Shown: positions 28,001 through 43,000, counted from the stretch's first letter. The stretch is 64,000 nt of DNA from Leptasterias polaris (GCA_037783415.1 JAZGTN010000097.1:3906001-3970000), one strand, 5' to 3'. The notes: generated from the sequence alone by a model not told the origin. Numbers and translations are program-made.

Positions 28001-31000
28001 TGTCTGAATCAGACTGTAGTCACGCCCTCAGATGTTCAAGAACTACAAACTAAGATGCAATGTCTGAAGGTAAACATTTCTCTTTTGCTGAAGTAAAATC
28101 ATTTAGAAATTGGCTGGTGACCTTTTACGTTTGTGTATATCTATTTACATATGTTTTATGACTGATGTCATTCCAGAGTTTACGTTAAAAAAGACATTCT
28201 GACTTTGCTGGATATGTTAATTGAGTTTTTATGAAACAGGATTTCTCTTTTTACTCTTGTTTTTAAAGATGTTGGGTCCCATTTTTGGCCTGTTTGACCC
28301 CCCAAAAGCTAAAAAACTAAAAATGAATAATTTGTAGGATCCCGACACTATGTCCTGTCCATCAGCCATATACAATTTTGAATGGTGCATGTATTTTGTG
28401 CATCGTTTTGGCATATGCAAAAGATTTTGTATGTTTTCAGTTATGAAACAGCTTTATCTGTCAAATTTTGTTCAGAGAGACAAAAAAAAAGAAAAACTAA
28501 AATTTTGTTGGTGAAAAGTGGACCATGCTACTCTTATGGTGTTTTGTATTTAGTGTGACATCTTCCCTTGACCGTGGTTGTTTTATAAAATCTAAGAAAG
28601 GAAACAGAGATTTAGAAGATTATGTTTTCCTTTCTACTGATTATCATTTTCATATATACAGGACTTACAGTCCAAATGCCCTGAAGGTCAGTCTAAACTA
28701 AGTCAGCTCAACGACTGTACTGAAGATACTCTCGCCTCCACCGCAGACACTGGACATGCCAAACTCAACCGGCAAGCCTCAGATCTCAATGACAGATGGG
28801 AGGGTGTTCTCGCCAGGGTGGCTGAGTCAGAGGCTAAACTGACACGGAGTCTGAGTCAGAGGCAAGATCATGATCGGAAGCGAGATGAGTTTGAGGTGTG
28901 GCTAACGGAGAAAGAGGCAGAGCTTGAGGAAGCTTCAACTATGCAGCCAGATGAAGCAGGGAAAGAGAATGCTTGTCACAAATGCAAGGTCAGTTCTGAA
29001 TATGGATCTTTCGTTTTCATATTTTACAAATATTAATATGAACCACGGTGAAAATTTGGTGACAAAGGTTGTTAAAGGTTGGCCTACGAAATGGATAAAT
29101 AGTAAACAAGAATGTACAGACTAATTCTTTCCCTATCCTGTTAGTAGGTAAATCCCTTTTCTACCTGTTTCTACATCTACCTCTGGTCAAAAGACATCAA
29201 ACACCTGTCATTCTTAAATATATGTCTTAATTGCATCAGGGATAAAGAATGACACTTTTTATCGCACATCGGCGTAGGATAAAATTATTCTGTCTCTTTT
29301 ATTTAGACTCTGACACAGGACGTTGATACACATGAGCCTGGATTGGTTGAGATAACAAACAGTGCTGAGCAGTTACTGGATACGAGCATTGAAGGCCTCT
29401 CAGACAGGTACTACGCCTTGAAGAAGAATGCAAAGGTAATAAAAACATTCTGAACTTGAACATTCATGCTGTGATAATGTTGTTACTTTGCAAATAACAT
29501 TAGCCCATATGCATGAGCGCCATCTTAAAAACATTCTGCATTGCATCTTGGGAACCAAGTACAGTTAAAAAATAAATCAAGCTGCCAATATGGACGACAT
29601 GCTGTAGTTTACATGTAACTATGCCAAGTTTTATAGTTGTGTATCACATTGCTTCAAAATCAGCACGCCATTATGGTTGACAGTGTTGCTTGGACTTGGG
29701 TTTCACCTAGAATCCTTTGCGCACTGATCATGCGCATTGGGACATTCGTATGGGCTATAGATCTTATGCATTGACGTCACCAAGCCGCCATCTTAGAGGT
29801 AAACTGATGATGAAACAATGGAAACGCGCTGATTTGTACGCGCGGCGCACAGGACTGACCAATGAACATCTTCCTTTTGACCTCTAGGCGAGGGCGCCCT
29901 ACTCAAATGACGTCATATGCATAAGGTCTATTGGCTTAGTAACCTCACAAATGAACAGTGTTCGGTAAGATACTATGTCATGAATAGCAGTAACATGGTT
30001 ATTTAAACTTTACAGTGTAATATTTATTATTTTATAATTTTGTGACTTTGGAAATCATTATCTAACAGTGACAAACAATTTTTAACAGTGACAAACAATT
30101 TTACTAGTGTGAAAAAATAATGCACTGTGAGGTATTAGTCGTTTTAAATCTGGTCTTGTGAAAAGAATTCTGGTCCAGTAAAAATGTTGAGCTACAAGCC
30201 CTGTAGTCTAGTGGTTTTTTAATCGAATTGGAGCCCTGTGTATATGTACATGTAAAGAAAGCAAACTGCAAGGATCAGCAAATAAGATAATCGAGAAGTA
30301 GTGATACTTACATTGTAGGTCAACGACTGAAAGAAAACTATTAAGAATTTAGACAGTTCTGATTTTTTTAAAAGTGGTTGAAGGGTTGGAATCTCTCTGA
30401 ACCCTTCCATAAGGCATGCCGCAGTCAATGCTATACATTCACTTTGTCTCGTACAGGAATCATCTGAGAAAGCAGATAGAGCACTGACTGATCACAGACT
30501 GTACAACCAGAGTGTAGACGATGTACAATCCTGGTTAGCTGAGGCAGAGAGAGTACTCGATTGTAGCAAGGATGTGCCGTCACGGAAGGATCAACTCCAG
30601 CAGCAGCTGGACAACTTAAAGGTAGTTTTATTTGGTTACTGCATCCATCATGCCTATTGACAATGACTTGCACTAGGCGGAACCGCCCCCGAACAATGCG
30701 TGTCTCCCATTTCTGCCATTTTGGGAGTCAATTCCTCTTGTGTGTACATTTTGACTCTCAAAATGGTGGACAGAACGGTGCATGTGAGTGCGCTGCACGT
30801 TGTGCAAGGGGTCAATACATGATTTTAAATAGGCCCTTGGGTTTGCAACCAGAGGCACTAGGTTACTTTCTGACTTACGTCGAGCTATCAGTGCTTGGAC
30901 ATTTTGGACAAGACATTTCTACTCCATTCTGTTCTACATCTTTTCCATCAATTTATTTTTCTTCATTCCGGTATCGTCCCTTAGCTGGCCTGCCTCGTTC

Positions 31001-34000
31001 TCTTTCCTTGTGATGGTTCCCATAGCAATAACTTTTGAGCCGTTTCATCAGTTCATTTCCAAACACGGCCAACGAGTCTTTTCCTTCAAAGTGTCAGTTA
31101 TTTTTCTAGTCTTTTATCTGTTTTAGTGAGCATCCAACTGATTAAACTATTACGCTTTCTACCGTTGCTCAAAACAATTGTACTTTCACTAGGTTACACT
31201 ACTTGTTCTCAGTCAAAGGTATTATACAGGATTGGTAAGGATTAAAAACATCATTGTGTTAATTCTAGTCTGAAAGCTTACTGATTATGAAGTTCTTACT
31301 GAACCATTGTTTTGTGTGAAATATTCCCTCTGAAATGAAGTCATATTTGAGAAAACTGTATCTGCAAGCCTACAAAAAAACCCGGAACAGCTGATTTTGG
31401 TTGTTACATTACAAACAATGTTCACAATTGTGCATGGTTTTTAATTGTTTTGACTTGTACAACGATAAAGCCCAAATTTTCTTGGGTATGTTATTTCACG
31501 TATATGATTGATCACACAAAACATTACCAGTGTCTGCAAATATATTTTCAGCTCAACAATCATGTATAGTACCATTAAGACTTGATCAGATTTATAAAAA
31601 AAAAATCCTAGTTATTATGTAAAAATTAAATCCTTATTTCACTCTCTCTTTTCAGAGTCTGGAACAGAGCAGCAAAGCTGGCCAACAGATGCTTCAAGAT
31701 TCTGCAACCATGGCAGAGACCGTCGTAACGCTGACCTCTCCGCCAGGTCAAGAGGTCATCAATAGGTCAATCTCCAGCCAACGAAATGACCTAACCTTAC
31801 TGAATCAGCAAACCACCCAGGCAAAGACCCAATTGGAGGGAGTGTTACAGAAGTGGGAGGACCATGATGAGGGATGTAAGAAGTTATCCGATTGGTTGAC
31901 AGAGGCCGAGTCGGTGATTGTTAACCTGGAGAAACCTTGCATGTATTTAGAAGAGAAGAAGACTCAGCTTGAGAAACTGATGGTGAGGAAATCATTTTAT
32001 TATCCAACTAATCAAATAAATTTTTGTTTAAATTTTTCCTGAAGAGTATTAACAAACACAACCCCGAAGGAAGTTTTACTCATAATTATGCAACAACTTT
32101 TAGTTTTTTGTCATGAGATTTATAGGCCCTTTTCGAAACCATGGAATGGGCTTCACAGCTTCACCTTGGGCTCCGTCTGTCTGATTGAAGCCCCAAAAGG
32201 AAAGCACACATTTTCTCAATAACCGACGAATCTTAAGCCTGAGCCCACAACCAAGCCGTGGTTTTGAAAAGGCCCACAATGATAGTTATAACAATTGTAG
32301 TGGCCATTTGTAGTGCACAACGGCTGTCTTAAAGACAGTCCTGGTGCAGCAGATGCAACACAAGTAAATAAAGTTGCAGGTCAGGTTGTAGCTAATTCAA
32401 AGGTGCTGATTTAAACAAATGAGTTTTCAGAAGGGTTTGAAGCTATTTTATGTCTTGTCGGATATGGAGATGGAGTTCATTCAGTAATATTATTTGACGA
32501 TTTGTTCGTCTTTCCTTTTTTAGTCTCTTGAGCATGATGTAGATTCCCACAAAGCACATGTTGAAGCATTAGCTCCACAAGCTCAGGAACTCACCCAGAT
32601 TGGTGTGACAGATCCTAACATCCAAGGCCAAGCGATGGAGATCACTGATGGGTATCGGGACCTATGCAGCAGAGTCAAGGTAGAATACAAATATTTCTTG
32701 CCCCCGCTGTGAGTTAAAAGGTTCTAGCCCCCATTCACTTACAGCATTTGGTGGTGTTCTGTGACCGAGCGGTCAAGCACACCAGATACAAAAGGCCTGA
32801 TGTTTCTGATCAGCAGAGTGTGGGTTCTTGACACTTGTGTGTCTGGAAGCAAGACACATAACCAGTATTGCTTTCGTCCTTCGGATGGGACATAAAGCTG
32901 TAGGTCCCGTGTAAGAACCCAGATACACTTATCGCTTTGAGAAGTGGTCTTTCTGGCAGTGGCTGCTGAATGTGTTTAAACCCTTAAAAGGTGATACATA
33001 TATCAGTCTCATAATTCAAAAAATTATAAAACCTATCTCAAAATGTTTCTCTTTCTGAATGCTTTATAAGGTAGATACGTGCGCTATATAAGACTATATG
33101 TATTAAACACAATCGTTCATGCTATATATAATATGCTTGTGACATTTTGCTGTTAAATTTGTTTTTAGTTGGAACAGGCCCCACATTTTTAAACAACAAT
33201 ATCACTTCTTTGTTAATGTGTTATGCAACAGGTGCTCTCTCAGCAGAGGGAGGAACAGGTGTCTGATCATCAGAAGTTAACCAATCAGCTTCAAGACCTC
33301 TCTGATTGGCTGAAAGCAAAACAGCATGAGCTTGACCAATGCTCCCGATTGGCTGCTGATAAGCAAACCAACGAGGCTAGAATGAGCCAGATTCAGGTAA
33401 TTGATAGATCCATTTTCCTATGTTCAATTGACTAGATTTGTGATTGTTCTAGGCCCTGTAGAAACAGTTCTTGTATCATGTAGTCTGATTTCCCTTTTTT
33501 TTTTTTTCCTCTTTGTAAAAGCCAGAAAAACTGTGATTAAACTGCCTAAAAAGTCTATTAAAGCCACATGTACATGTACATGTTGGTCAGCCCTTGTACT
33601 AAACAATATTTTCCTATTTTATTTCGGTCAGCCCTTGTACTAAACAATATTTTCCTATTTTTTTTCGGTCAGCCCTTGTACTAAACAATATTTTCCTATT
33701 TTTTTTCGAAGAACCAAGTATTATGCCTGAAATGTGGAAGCAAGCATCATCTTAATTCTTATTGATTTAGCCTTTTCAGGTTACACTCTTATTTTCAGAA
33801 ATATGAACACTTCAAGAAATTGTAAGAATGGTTAGACAACTGCCATTAAACCCCCCTTGTTTAAGACATCACAAACTATGACTGTAAAAGTGAAATTAAT
33901 GAGGTATCACCTGTACACATTTTAAACAGTTGGTGTGTAGTTTGAACCACCAACACACGTGTTGGTCAGAGAGGTTGATTTGCCCGAAAGTAAAAATTTC

Positions 34001-37000
34001 TAATACCGGGTAACAATTCTTTTTTGCTTTCTCTGTCCAATTTTATTCCTTCTTGTTGTGTCCGAATTTTCCCCACTCTGATGCCCAAATTTTGGAGGGC
34101 AGTTGTCCCCCTGCCCCCTGGGTCCTACGCACAATGTTAAAAGTAGCTCAATCCCAATAATGTATGCCAGGGCTGCGGTGAGATACACTGCAATGGTAAA
34201 TGAAAATAAAATGTCTGGTCTCAAGTAAAAACCTCTTGTATTTCCCATCAGGATTTCCTCGCCACGATCCCTGATGGTGAATCTCAGCTCCATTCCTCCA
34301 TGGATCAGGGTAGCACTGTCTGTCCAAACACTGCCCCCACCGGCTGCGATCGCATCAATCAAAATCTCCAAACAGCGTCGGACAAACTCAAGTCGCTCAT
34401 CCAGCAAGCTGAGCGCTCTCAGAGGAAACTCAGTGATGGTGTGGACCTACAGAAGAGTTATGATGAGAGTCATCAGGAATTGAGAGACTGGATGATGGAG
34501 ACGGACAAAGCACTCCAGGAAGATGAGGATCTCGGCGATGGACAACTAGAAGCTAAGCAGGCATACTTGCAAAAGATCAAGGTCAGAAGAAAGTTTCAAT
34601 TTGTTCTTTATTATTCCACAAGGGGGAACATTAAGGGGCTACTCTTAGCCCCCATATCGGGCATGGTATAAAACTGAAGCTGGAAAGTAAGCAATAGTCA
34701 GGTATCTTTATAAGTTAAAAAAATCAGAACTGTGGCTACAATTGTCTTTACAAGAGACTGATCATGGTCTTCCATGTTGTTTTGAACAGTTGTGACCAAG
34801 AGTCTAACATCTCCCAATAGTTAATTCACTTAATGTTTAAAGTTGTTGACAGCTTACAGTGTCACTTAATGAGAATTTTTATTTTTATCTCTATGCTGAT
34901 AGGCTCTTTGTGATGAGAGCCAGGTGATCCAACCAATCAGAGCCAAGGTTACATCACTTGGGCAACAACTAGTAGCCAGTAACCCTGCTGCTGTACACAT
35001 TGGTAGTGAAACAACGAGACTTACAGCTGGGTACCAGACCCTGCATATGAATCTCAAGGTACATTTGTTTTCTTCTATATTGATTTTCTTTGTCTTTGAA
35101 CTTCATTTATATTAAGGCAGTTCCTTCTGATATCACCAGACATGGGTAGTTTTTGTTTTTGTCCTCAAACCTCAAAGGCAGTAAACCACTTTATACTCTA
35201 AGAAAAACAAAACAAAATAAAAATTTGTTGTTTTTCTGTTCTATATATAAGGACCGGGTTCGGCAAGCGGAGAGAGCCGTCACTGAGCAGCAGAACTTCC
35301 AGACAGCAGTGGAGGAATTCTACAAGTGGTTGAAGGCAGCGAGAGAGACTCTGTCCAACTGTCAGAATGTGACTGGGGAGAAGTCCGAAGTTAGCTCCAG
35401 GCTCCAGGAACTACAGGTAGGTTCATTTCTGAAAAGATTATTTCAAACAAAATTGTGATCAACCCACTGTCTACGATTAAAAGTTAGGATTTTTGCAGCG
35501 TATTTGGAGGTGGCTAAAACACTAAAACCATGCAGGGAGGGACCAGTCTCACTGTGCTGATAATTTAGAAAAGGTTGCTGGCAGCAAAAAGGATACTAGT
35601 CAATAGAATGGTGTGTTTTTTGTGAATTTAATTTGGTAAGATAGGCCTTAATGGAGTCAATGGTTGTGCAGCTATTGGCTAGATTATTGCATCTGTTCAT
35701 ACTCGAGCCTTCAATTTGTTAACCAACTGCAATTTGGACGACATTTCAAACATTTTTTATTGAGAAATATCTTCATATCTTAGACATTCAGATATGCTCA
35801 GTGGTTTCTTCCCTGCCTTTCCAGAGCTTCCAACTCTCCCTGATTCTGCAGAAAGTTCCCTGAAAATAGACTAATCTCTCCATGCTCTGATGAACAAATT
35901 TGAAAATCTCCCTGATTATGGCAACTTTTTCCCTATTATGTAGTACAATATCTTCCTGATTACAAGGTGCAAATGTTGGCTGAGGTGAAAGGACCTCAGA
36001 CGTTCAAGTTACAGTGTTAGTCACTTTTGAGGGGCTCTTAGTTTCATTACCAGAAAGGGAGAATAATAATTCATTTCTCAACTTGTGACACTTAATCTTG
36101 GCCAGGAATTGATGTCTATGCGTCACCGTGGGCAGAGCTTACTCAACTCAGCTAGTAGTAAAGCTGAACGTGTCTTACCTCAGACTCCACCGAAGGGTCA
36201 GGAGGCAATCCAGGCTGAGCTTACAGGCATGAGAGGAGACTACACTGCCTTACTGGAGGACACAATGAGTGTGAAGGAGAATCTGGAACGCTGTGTCCGA
36301 GACTGGAACAAGTAAGCCGGAGATTGTAGATTAAGGGGTTCAATCAACTTGCATATTTTTCATGTATGCACAGCCACCATCTTAATATAGTTAACTATTT
36401 TTATTTTCTTGTCACGTTTTTAATGCTTTCTTATTTGATGATACCTATTTGTGGCGGTTAACCACAGTTAGATATCCATAAATAAATAAAATTTAAAAAA
36501 ATAATAATGAAATTATAAAACAACTAATATATATAGTGTAACTCTTTGTGGATCTTGTATTTGACAAACCTTTTAGACTGAAGTACTTTTTAATTCTTCA
36601 TTGACAAAGCTTTGGAAAATTTGTTTACAAATATCCAGGGGAAAAATCTAACACAAGTGGCTTTCAACAACAAGATAATTAAAATACATGGCATGTCATG
36701 GCCGAATGGTTAAGAGCACTGAACTCGAGCCCTGGTGTTTCTGATCAGCAGAGTGTGGGTTCGAGTCCCAGTCATGGAACTTGTGTTCTTACCATAATTG
36801 CTTTGTCCTTTGGATGGGACACTAGGCAGTAGGTCCCGTGTACTAGGACTGGTAGAGCACTTAAAAGAACACTTATCAAGGGAGATTAGGGGTTAACCCT
36901 GGTGTTTCTGGTTCACATAGCAAGCACCCTTGTTTACAGGTTTCCTCAGGCTTGTTAGCTACAGTGATCAAGTTCACTTATGAGGCAGCCTTGGTTTTTT

Positions 37001-40000
37001 ACCAGAAATATATAATAATAATAGTATGATAATAGTATAATTCTGAGCATGCTGATATTTTGGAGAATGATAAATTTAACCTAGTAACTGATTTATTATT
37101 TGTTTTTTCTATTTTTCCCAAGATATGAGACAAGCTGTGATAAGCTATCCCGTTGGCTTGGCGAGTCTAAAGGACAGACCAGAATGGCGGCTGAACTGAA
37201 GTCAACTCTGGGTGAAAAGAAAGTCCAGCTTGAACGATGCAAGGTAAGAGTTAACTGTGAAGCAGTGAAAAAGAAATATTTATAAAAATGCACCTTCTCT
37301 AAAACCCACTCCGAGGTGTTACTCACTCTCAAAGTTTAAGAGTTTAAAGATTCAGAGCTGCCAACTCTCCCAGATTCTGCAGTAAGTTCCCTGAAGTTTT
37401 CTGATGAACACGTTTGACAAGCTCCCTGGTTATGGAAACTTTTTTTCCTGTTATGTTCAATGTAATCCTAAATATCTCCCATATTTGTTTATTGTTGTAC
37501 AAAATCTCCCTGAATATTTGTCTGAACATTTTGTTTGATTGATAACAAATTATTTGTGTCCCACTCCACTCATCTAGCAATGAGGTTCAATAGATAGGTT
37601 GCAATATGACGTAAGTCGGCCATCTTTACGGGCAATTTGGAACACACAGTCATGCGTTACGCGTGAGAACGGCGTGCAGCACGCGCACATTTCACAAAAC
37701 TCATTGCGTGATTGGTTTGTGAACGACGCGGCTGCGTTAATAATTTGAGCGCTTGACGCGCCTGCATGCCAAAATGCGATTTGCCCGTAAAGATGGCGTC
37801 TACTGGGAACTATCTATAACATGACAACTTTTTCTCTGGTCATGTGTTCTGAGAGTGTACTGTTAATTAACCGACATGTATTTTATGATGATCGTACCTT
37901 TCGATTATCAAAAAAGGCCGCAGTAATTAATAATACGGGGATAATGAATAAAGTTTTATTGTATTTAATTGAATTGAATTGAATTCTAGGCCATCCAGCA
38001 AGACGTCGTATCACATCAGAAGGAAATGGGTGCCTTAACTGAGCATGCTCACAAACTCCTGGATCAGAACCCAGATGGTCTTCAGCCAATCAGCGAAGAG
38101 CTACAGATGTTCACTGACCAATACCAGAGCAGCGTGGATGACATTAAGGTACTGGTTCTGCTCTTAATCATTAAGGCGATTGTGAACGCCCATGAATATT
38201 ATTTTGTTGCTGTTGAATAACGTATGTGCCCCTTTCCCCCCACAAAAGATCAGAAGCTGTCTCACAAGCTTGAATGGAATTCATTACCCATGTGCAATGT
38301 GCTTGCTGAAGGATAAATACATGAATTTGTTTGCAAACTTCATGCCAGATATTGAGGGCGTTATTGAATTTGTATTTTTAGTCATCTAAAAACTATTTGA
38401 GTGTAATTGTGACGAGCTTTTCTGGCATTCTTTTGAAATTTTATTCCGAAGCACTATTTTTTTGTTACAGAAAGGTGTTTATTCTGGGAGGGAAAGTACA
38501 GAATACTGTTATGTCTGTACAACAAGGTCGTATTTCCTAAATCAGTGTTTATGTGAAAGGCGAGTTTGAGAATGTCAAAAAGTCTTATCTCTCTGAAAAT
38601 AACCCGGATGTACACAAAAATTCCATGAACGCGGAGATCCATGTTGTTTTCATGGAGCGTGTTTGCTGAGATACGACACTGTTGCAGAATCGGGTTACGA
38701 CCTTGTTGCATGGACAGGACAATATAAATACAGTTAACTTTATGAGATGGTGATTGCTTTCAATTTCTTGGAAATTTTATTATTATTTTTGTAGTCTGCC
38801 ATAGAGAATCATTCCCAGTCTGTCGCTGAACACACTGACTTCCAACAAGGCCAGCGAGGGTTTGCAAACTGGCTGCGTGACACCAAGAACAAACTGTCAT
38901 CAGTAACTGATACATCAGGCAACAGTCAGACAGTGCAGACCAAATTAATAGCCCTTGAGGTCAGTATGAGTTCAAAGGTGGTGACATCATGTTCTTGTCC
39001 AAGAAGGTTATCCCGTATTACACCTGTTTTAAAATGCCGTCACTGGCTTCCAGTTGGAGAGCAAATTTCTCACAAAATACTGTTTTTACTTTTCGGGCCT
39101 TCAATGGTTTAGCCCCTGAATGCATTTTGTCCCTCATTCATTTACCCTGTGTCACATGTCCCTGGTGTACAATCGTTTTGAGTCCTAAAACCTTTTCAGC
39201 CTCATTCCTAAAAAAATGTTTTTTGTTGTTGTTTGTTTTTTTTTGGGGGGGGGGGATTAGGGCTTATTCTACAGCTGCCCCTGTCTGCCATTGGGGAGTC
39301 AAAATGTGCATAAAATGTGCAAAATTTGGTTGAAATTGTTCCGCGTTGTGCTAGGGGTCAATAGGCGCCTTGAGCAGATAGGGCGGATATGGGCGCATTA
39401 TGTTTTGTAAATATTATTATTGTATATTTGGTTTGCGGTAACACCATGTGTATATCTACTTGCTGGGTAGATTTTGTTCTTTGAGGCCAGGGGCTACTAC
39501 TACTAGTCCCGGCCGATTTCCTACCTCCCACCCAGGTAGTAGTTATTAAGCAGGACAGTTCTTTTCAGAACTGAGAAGTCTCCTGAAGTCTCCCGAATTC
39601 CGAATAATCTACTCCGCGGCAGTAGAATAAATAGCAAGACAAGTTCTCAAAGAACAAAATCTACCTAGCAAGTATATACACATGGTGTTACTGCAAACCA
39701 AATATACATTGATACCTCACCATGCAATGCCTCAAATCCCATATAATATTATTATTATTATCATTATTTATTCTGACAAAAAGAATAGTAAAACAGGCTG
39801 CCGCCTATAAACAAATGTCAATTCTTAATCTTATCTATAATAGAATATTAGAATATTCCAGATATTTTAGAATTTAAAGGCACTCAGTTAATTGTTTGAG
39901 ATCATTCAACAATTATTCACCTCCCCCATCCCCCAAAAGGCAAGAACTAACACTGTAAGTTAATTATAAATGAATCAGAATCTCTCTGTATGAGGATTGC

Positions 40001-43000
40001 ATGAGTAATCAATTGTCCTTGCCCATTTGTTTTTTGCAACACAAAGGAACTTTTGGCAGCCAAGGAAGCCGGTCTTGACAAGCTTGTCTCCGTCTCTGCG
40101 AGCGGAGAACGGACACTGCCACTCACCGCATCGCCTGGACAGGAGACTATCACACAACAGCTTCAGAAAGACAAAGAGGAGATAGATGCACTGGCAGTCA
40201 CCCTGCTAGACTCCAGAGACAGGCTGAAGAAGTGCGCCACACAATGGGAGATGTACGAGGAGAGTCAGGATGAGATGGAGGATTGGCTGAAGGACATGGA
40301 GGAGAGACTAAGCACTGGGTTAGAACTTCAGCCTGGACTTGAGACTAAACAGGTCCAAGTGGAGAAGCTAAAGGTAAAAAAGATACTCTGATTGCCAAAA
40401 GAAATAATCGACAATAACAACCAAAATAAAATAGAATGAAAATCTAAGTTTGTTTTAATACAATGTCTTATTCAATTTAGGGGGAACAAAGACAAATTTA
40501 CCATAACGAGATTTGAATCTACGACCTCTGACCTTAGATCTCTTACATATTCTACCTCTGAATGTGTTTTTAATCTAATTTGTTAACATCTTTACACAGG
40601 ATCTTCAAGAATCCATCCAGAGTAAGCAGCCAGCCATTGAGATGGTTTCAAGACAAGCACAGACCTTGCTTGATAGCAGCGTTGGTAATGTAGGGGTTGT
40701 CAGTGATTCTACCAGATTAGCTTCTAGATTCCAAAGGCTTGCCATGACAATCAAGGTAAATTCTAGTTCTAGTCTTTTTTGAGTGAATTTCAAAAATTCC
40801 TGGCCAAATGCTTGTCTGAATCTCTGTTGTTTGTTTGATGATCTGTCTCCTGTTTTCATATTAAATCACTCGTGTCACATTGGTAATTGTCAAAGACCAG
40901 TATCCACACTTGATGTGATGCAACATATATATGAAATAACAAATCTGTGAAAGTTTAAGCTCAGTCGGTCATTGCAGTCACAAGAAAAAAGTGGAAAAAA
41001 CCTTAAATGTTTTCAGTTTTCAAACATTGAGTTTTTGACTTGTGAGATCAAAAATAATTGTTTTACTCATTTCTCAAAAACTATTGCATTCCAAGCAAAA
41101 TTATTTCGAAGGGAGTTTCCCACCATGACCATCTTTATACCATGTACGTTGTGTGCAAATCTGTGAACATTTATATTTTTACTCTTACCAATGTTATGCA
41201 CACCCTGGGGATTTTAGTCTGCCCCACTTATAATTCTTTGTTGCCGTCTCCTTTCATTCCAGGATCAGGTAAAACGTAGTGAACACAATGCCACTGAACA
41301 TAGCCAATGCCAAGACACTCTGAAAGACTTCAACACCTGGCTTGCCTCATCTCAAGAAGCATTCACTCAAAGCTCTGGTTTACTCGGAGACAAACCGACC
41401 CTCCAAGATAGAGCTAAGACTCTGAAGCAGTTAATGTCCAACAAGTCATCAGGACAAAACCTTCTTCAGGCTTTTGACCACAAAACCAATAAGACCCTTT
41501 CCAACACGGCTGGCTCAGGGCACGAAGTCTTAAGACAGGATGTCCAGACAGCCCAAGGTGGTCTTGAGGAGTTGGCAACCAGCATGACTCTACAGCACCA
41601 AGAGCTTCAGCAATGCTTGTCGCTCTGGGATGAGTTTGATGACCAGTGTGCCCAGGTAGTCCAGGACCTGGAGGAAGCAAAGGCTATCTTGGATAGGGAG
41701 CCAGAACTGATGCCTGATGCCAAACATAAAGAGCAACAGTTGGAGAAATACAAAGTAAGTAGAAGAGAACTGTTCAATTGATTAGCTAGCCAGTTAGATG
41801 TGGGAAAGAGTGTCTCAAAGGTATGGCATAAATTAGTTGATTTTGATTTACTCAAAATGTATCAGATCAAATGTTGTTGATGGTTTTACATAGCCCTCTT
41901 CATTTTAGTAAAATGTTAATGGGAGAAAAAAATTGATTAGAGCTTTAAAGCCTCTTTTGGTATAAAGTTAATGCAGGCATCGATCGGTCATTATGAGAAA
42001 TCTTTGCTGCTTGCAATGGTATCATGTTTCACAAATTGAATTGAAAATGCAAATGGGAAAAATGTTTTTTAGATTATATAAATCATACCAAAAGATGAAA
42101 CTACGGCCCTTTTTGAAATCACAGTTTCAGCTTGGGCTCCGGCTTGGGCATTGGGCTTTAGCCTCCTTCAGTCATTTTGAAAATCTTCACTTTCGGTACA
42201 GGACTTTAAACAGGCGGATGATGCCTAAGCTGGAGTCTAGGCCTAAAATGGTGTTTCGAAAAACGGCCTTTTGATTCACTGGTCTCTGAAAAAAAGGGGA
42301 ATATAAAGGGAAATATTTTTCTCCAAAAACCAATGTTGTAACCGTCCCTTTAATGGTACTTGAAACTCATCCATGTATCTGTTATTTTCTTTGCAGAGCT
42401 TGGCTGATGACATAGCCGTCCAGAAGGACTCTCTGGAATCTCTTTTGGCTGGAGCTAAAGAGCTGGAGAGACTGACTGAGCAGGAGTCTGTTACTGAGAA
42501 GATGTCTCAGATCACTGATCATCACAATACATTGGTTAAAGCAGCTCAGGTGAGATAAACCATTACATTGATTACAAAAGGGCTTGATTTTTGTTATTAT
42601 TATAATACTTTTCTTGTAATAAAACCAAAAATGCTGCATTAGTGAACTTAATAGCTTAAGCTTGTAAGCTCGAGGAAACCTGTAAACAAGAGTGCTTGCT
42701 ACTAACATTCTGCTGAACTAACATTCTGCTGAACTGAAACACCAGAGCTTGAGTCCGGTATTCTTAGCCGCTCTGCCATGATGTGCCCCATGTACGGAGA
42801 CATAATAATTTCCACACAAGTGAGAGTAGAAACTAACACAGACGTAAGAGGTTAAGTTAAGTTTATTGGGTTTAGTTTGTTGGTTACCTCACTTAAGTGA
42901 TAGTTGTCTGTTTTGCTGCAAGGATTTATCAGACTTAGTTCTTGGCATTTTCATTCTGCAAAAATGTGTTTGAAACTATCAACACTTTATTCACTTTTGC

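Noticed and set aside
33585..33707. Regular short repeats that could suggest a CRISPR array.
   Set aside because: The 41-bp units are directly adjacent with no unique spacers, and the locus is animal nuclear DNA.
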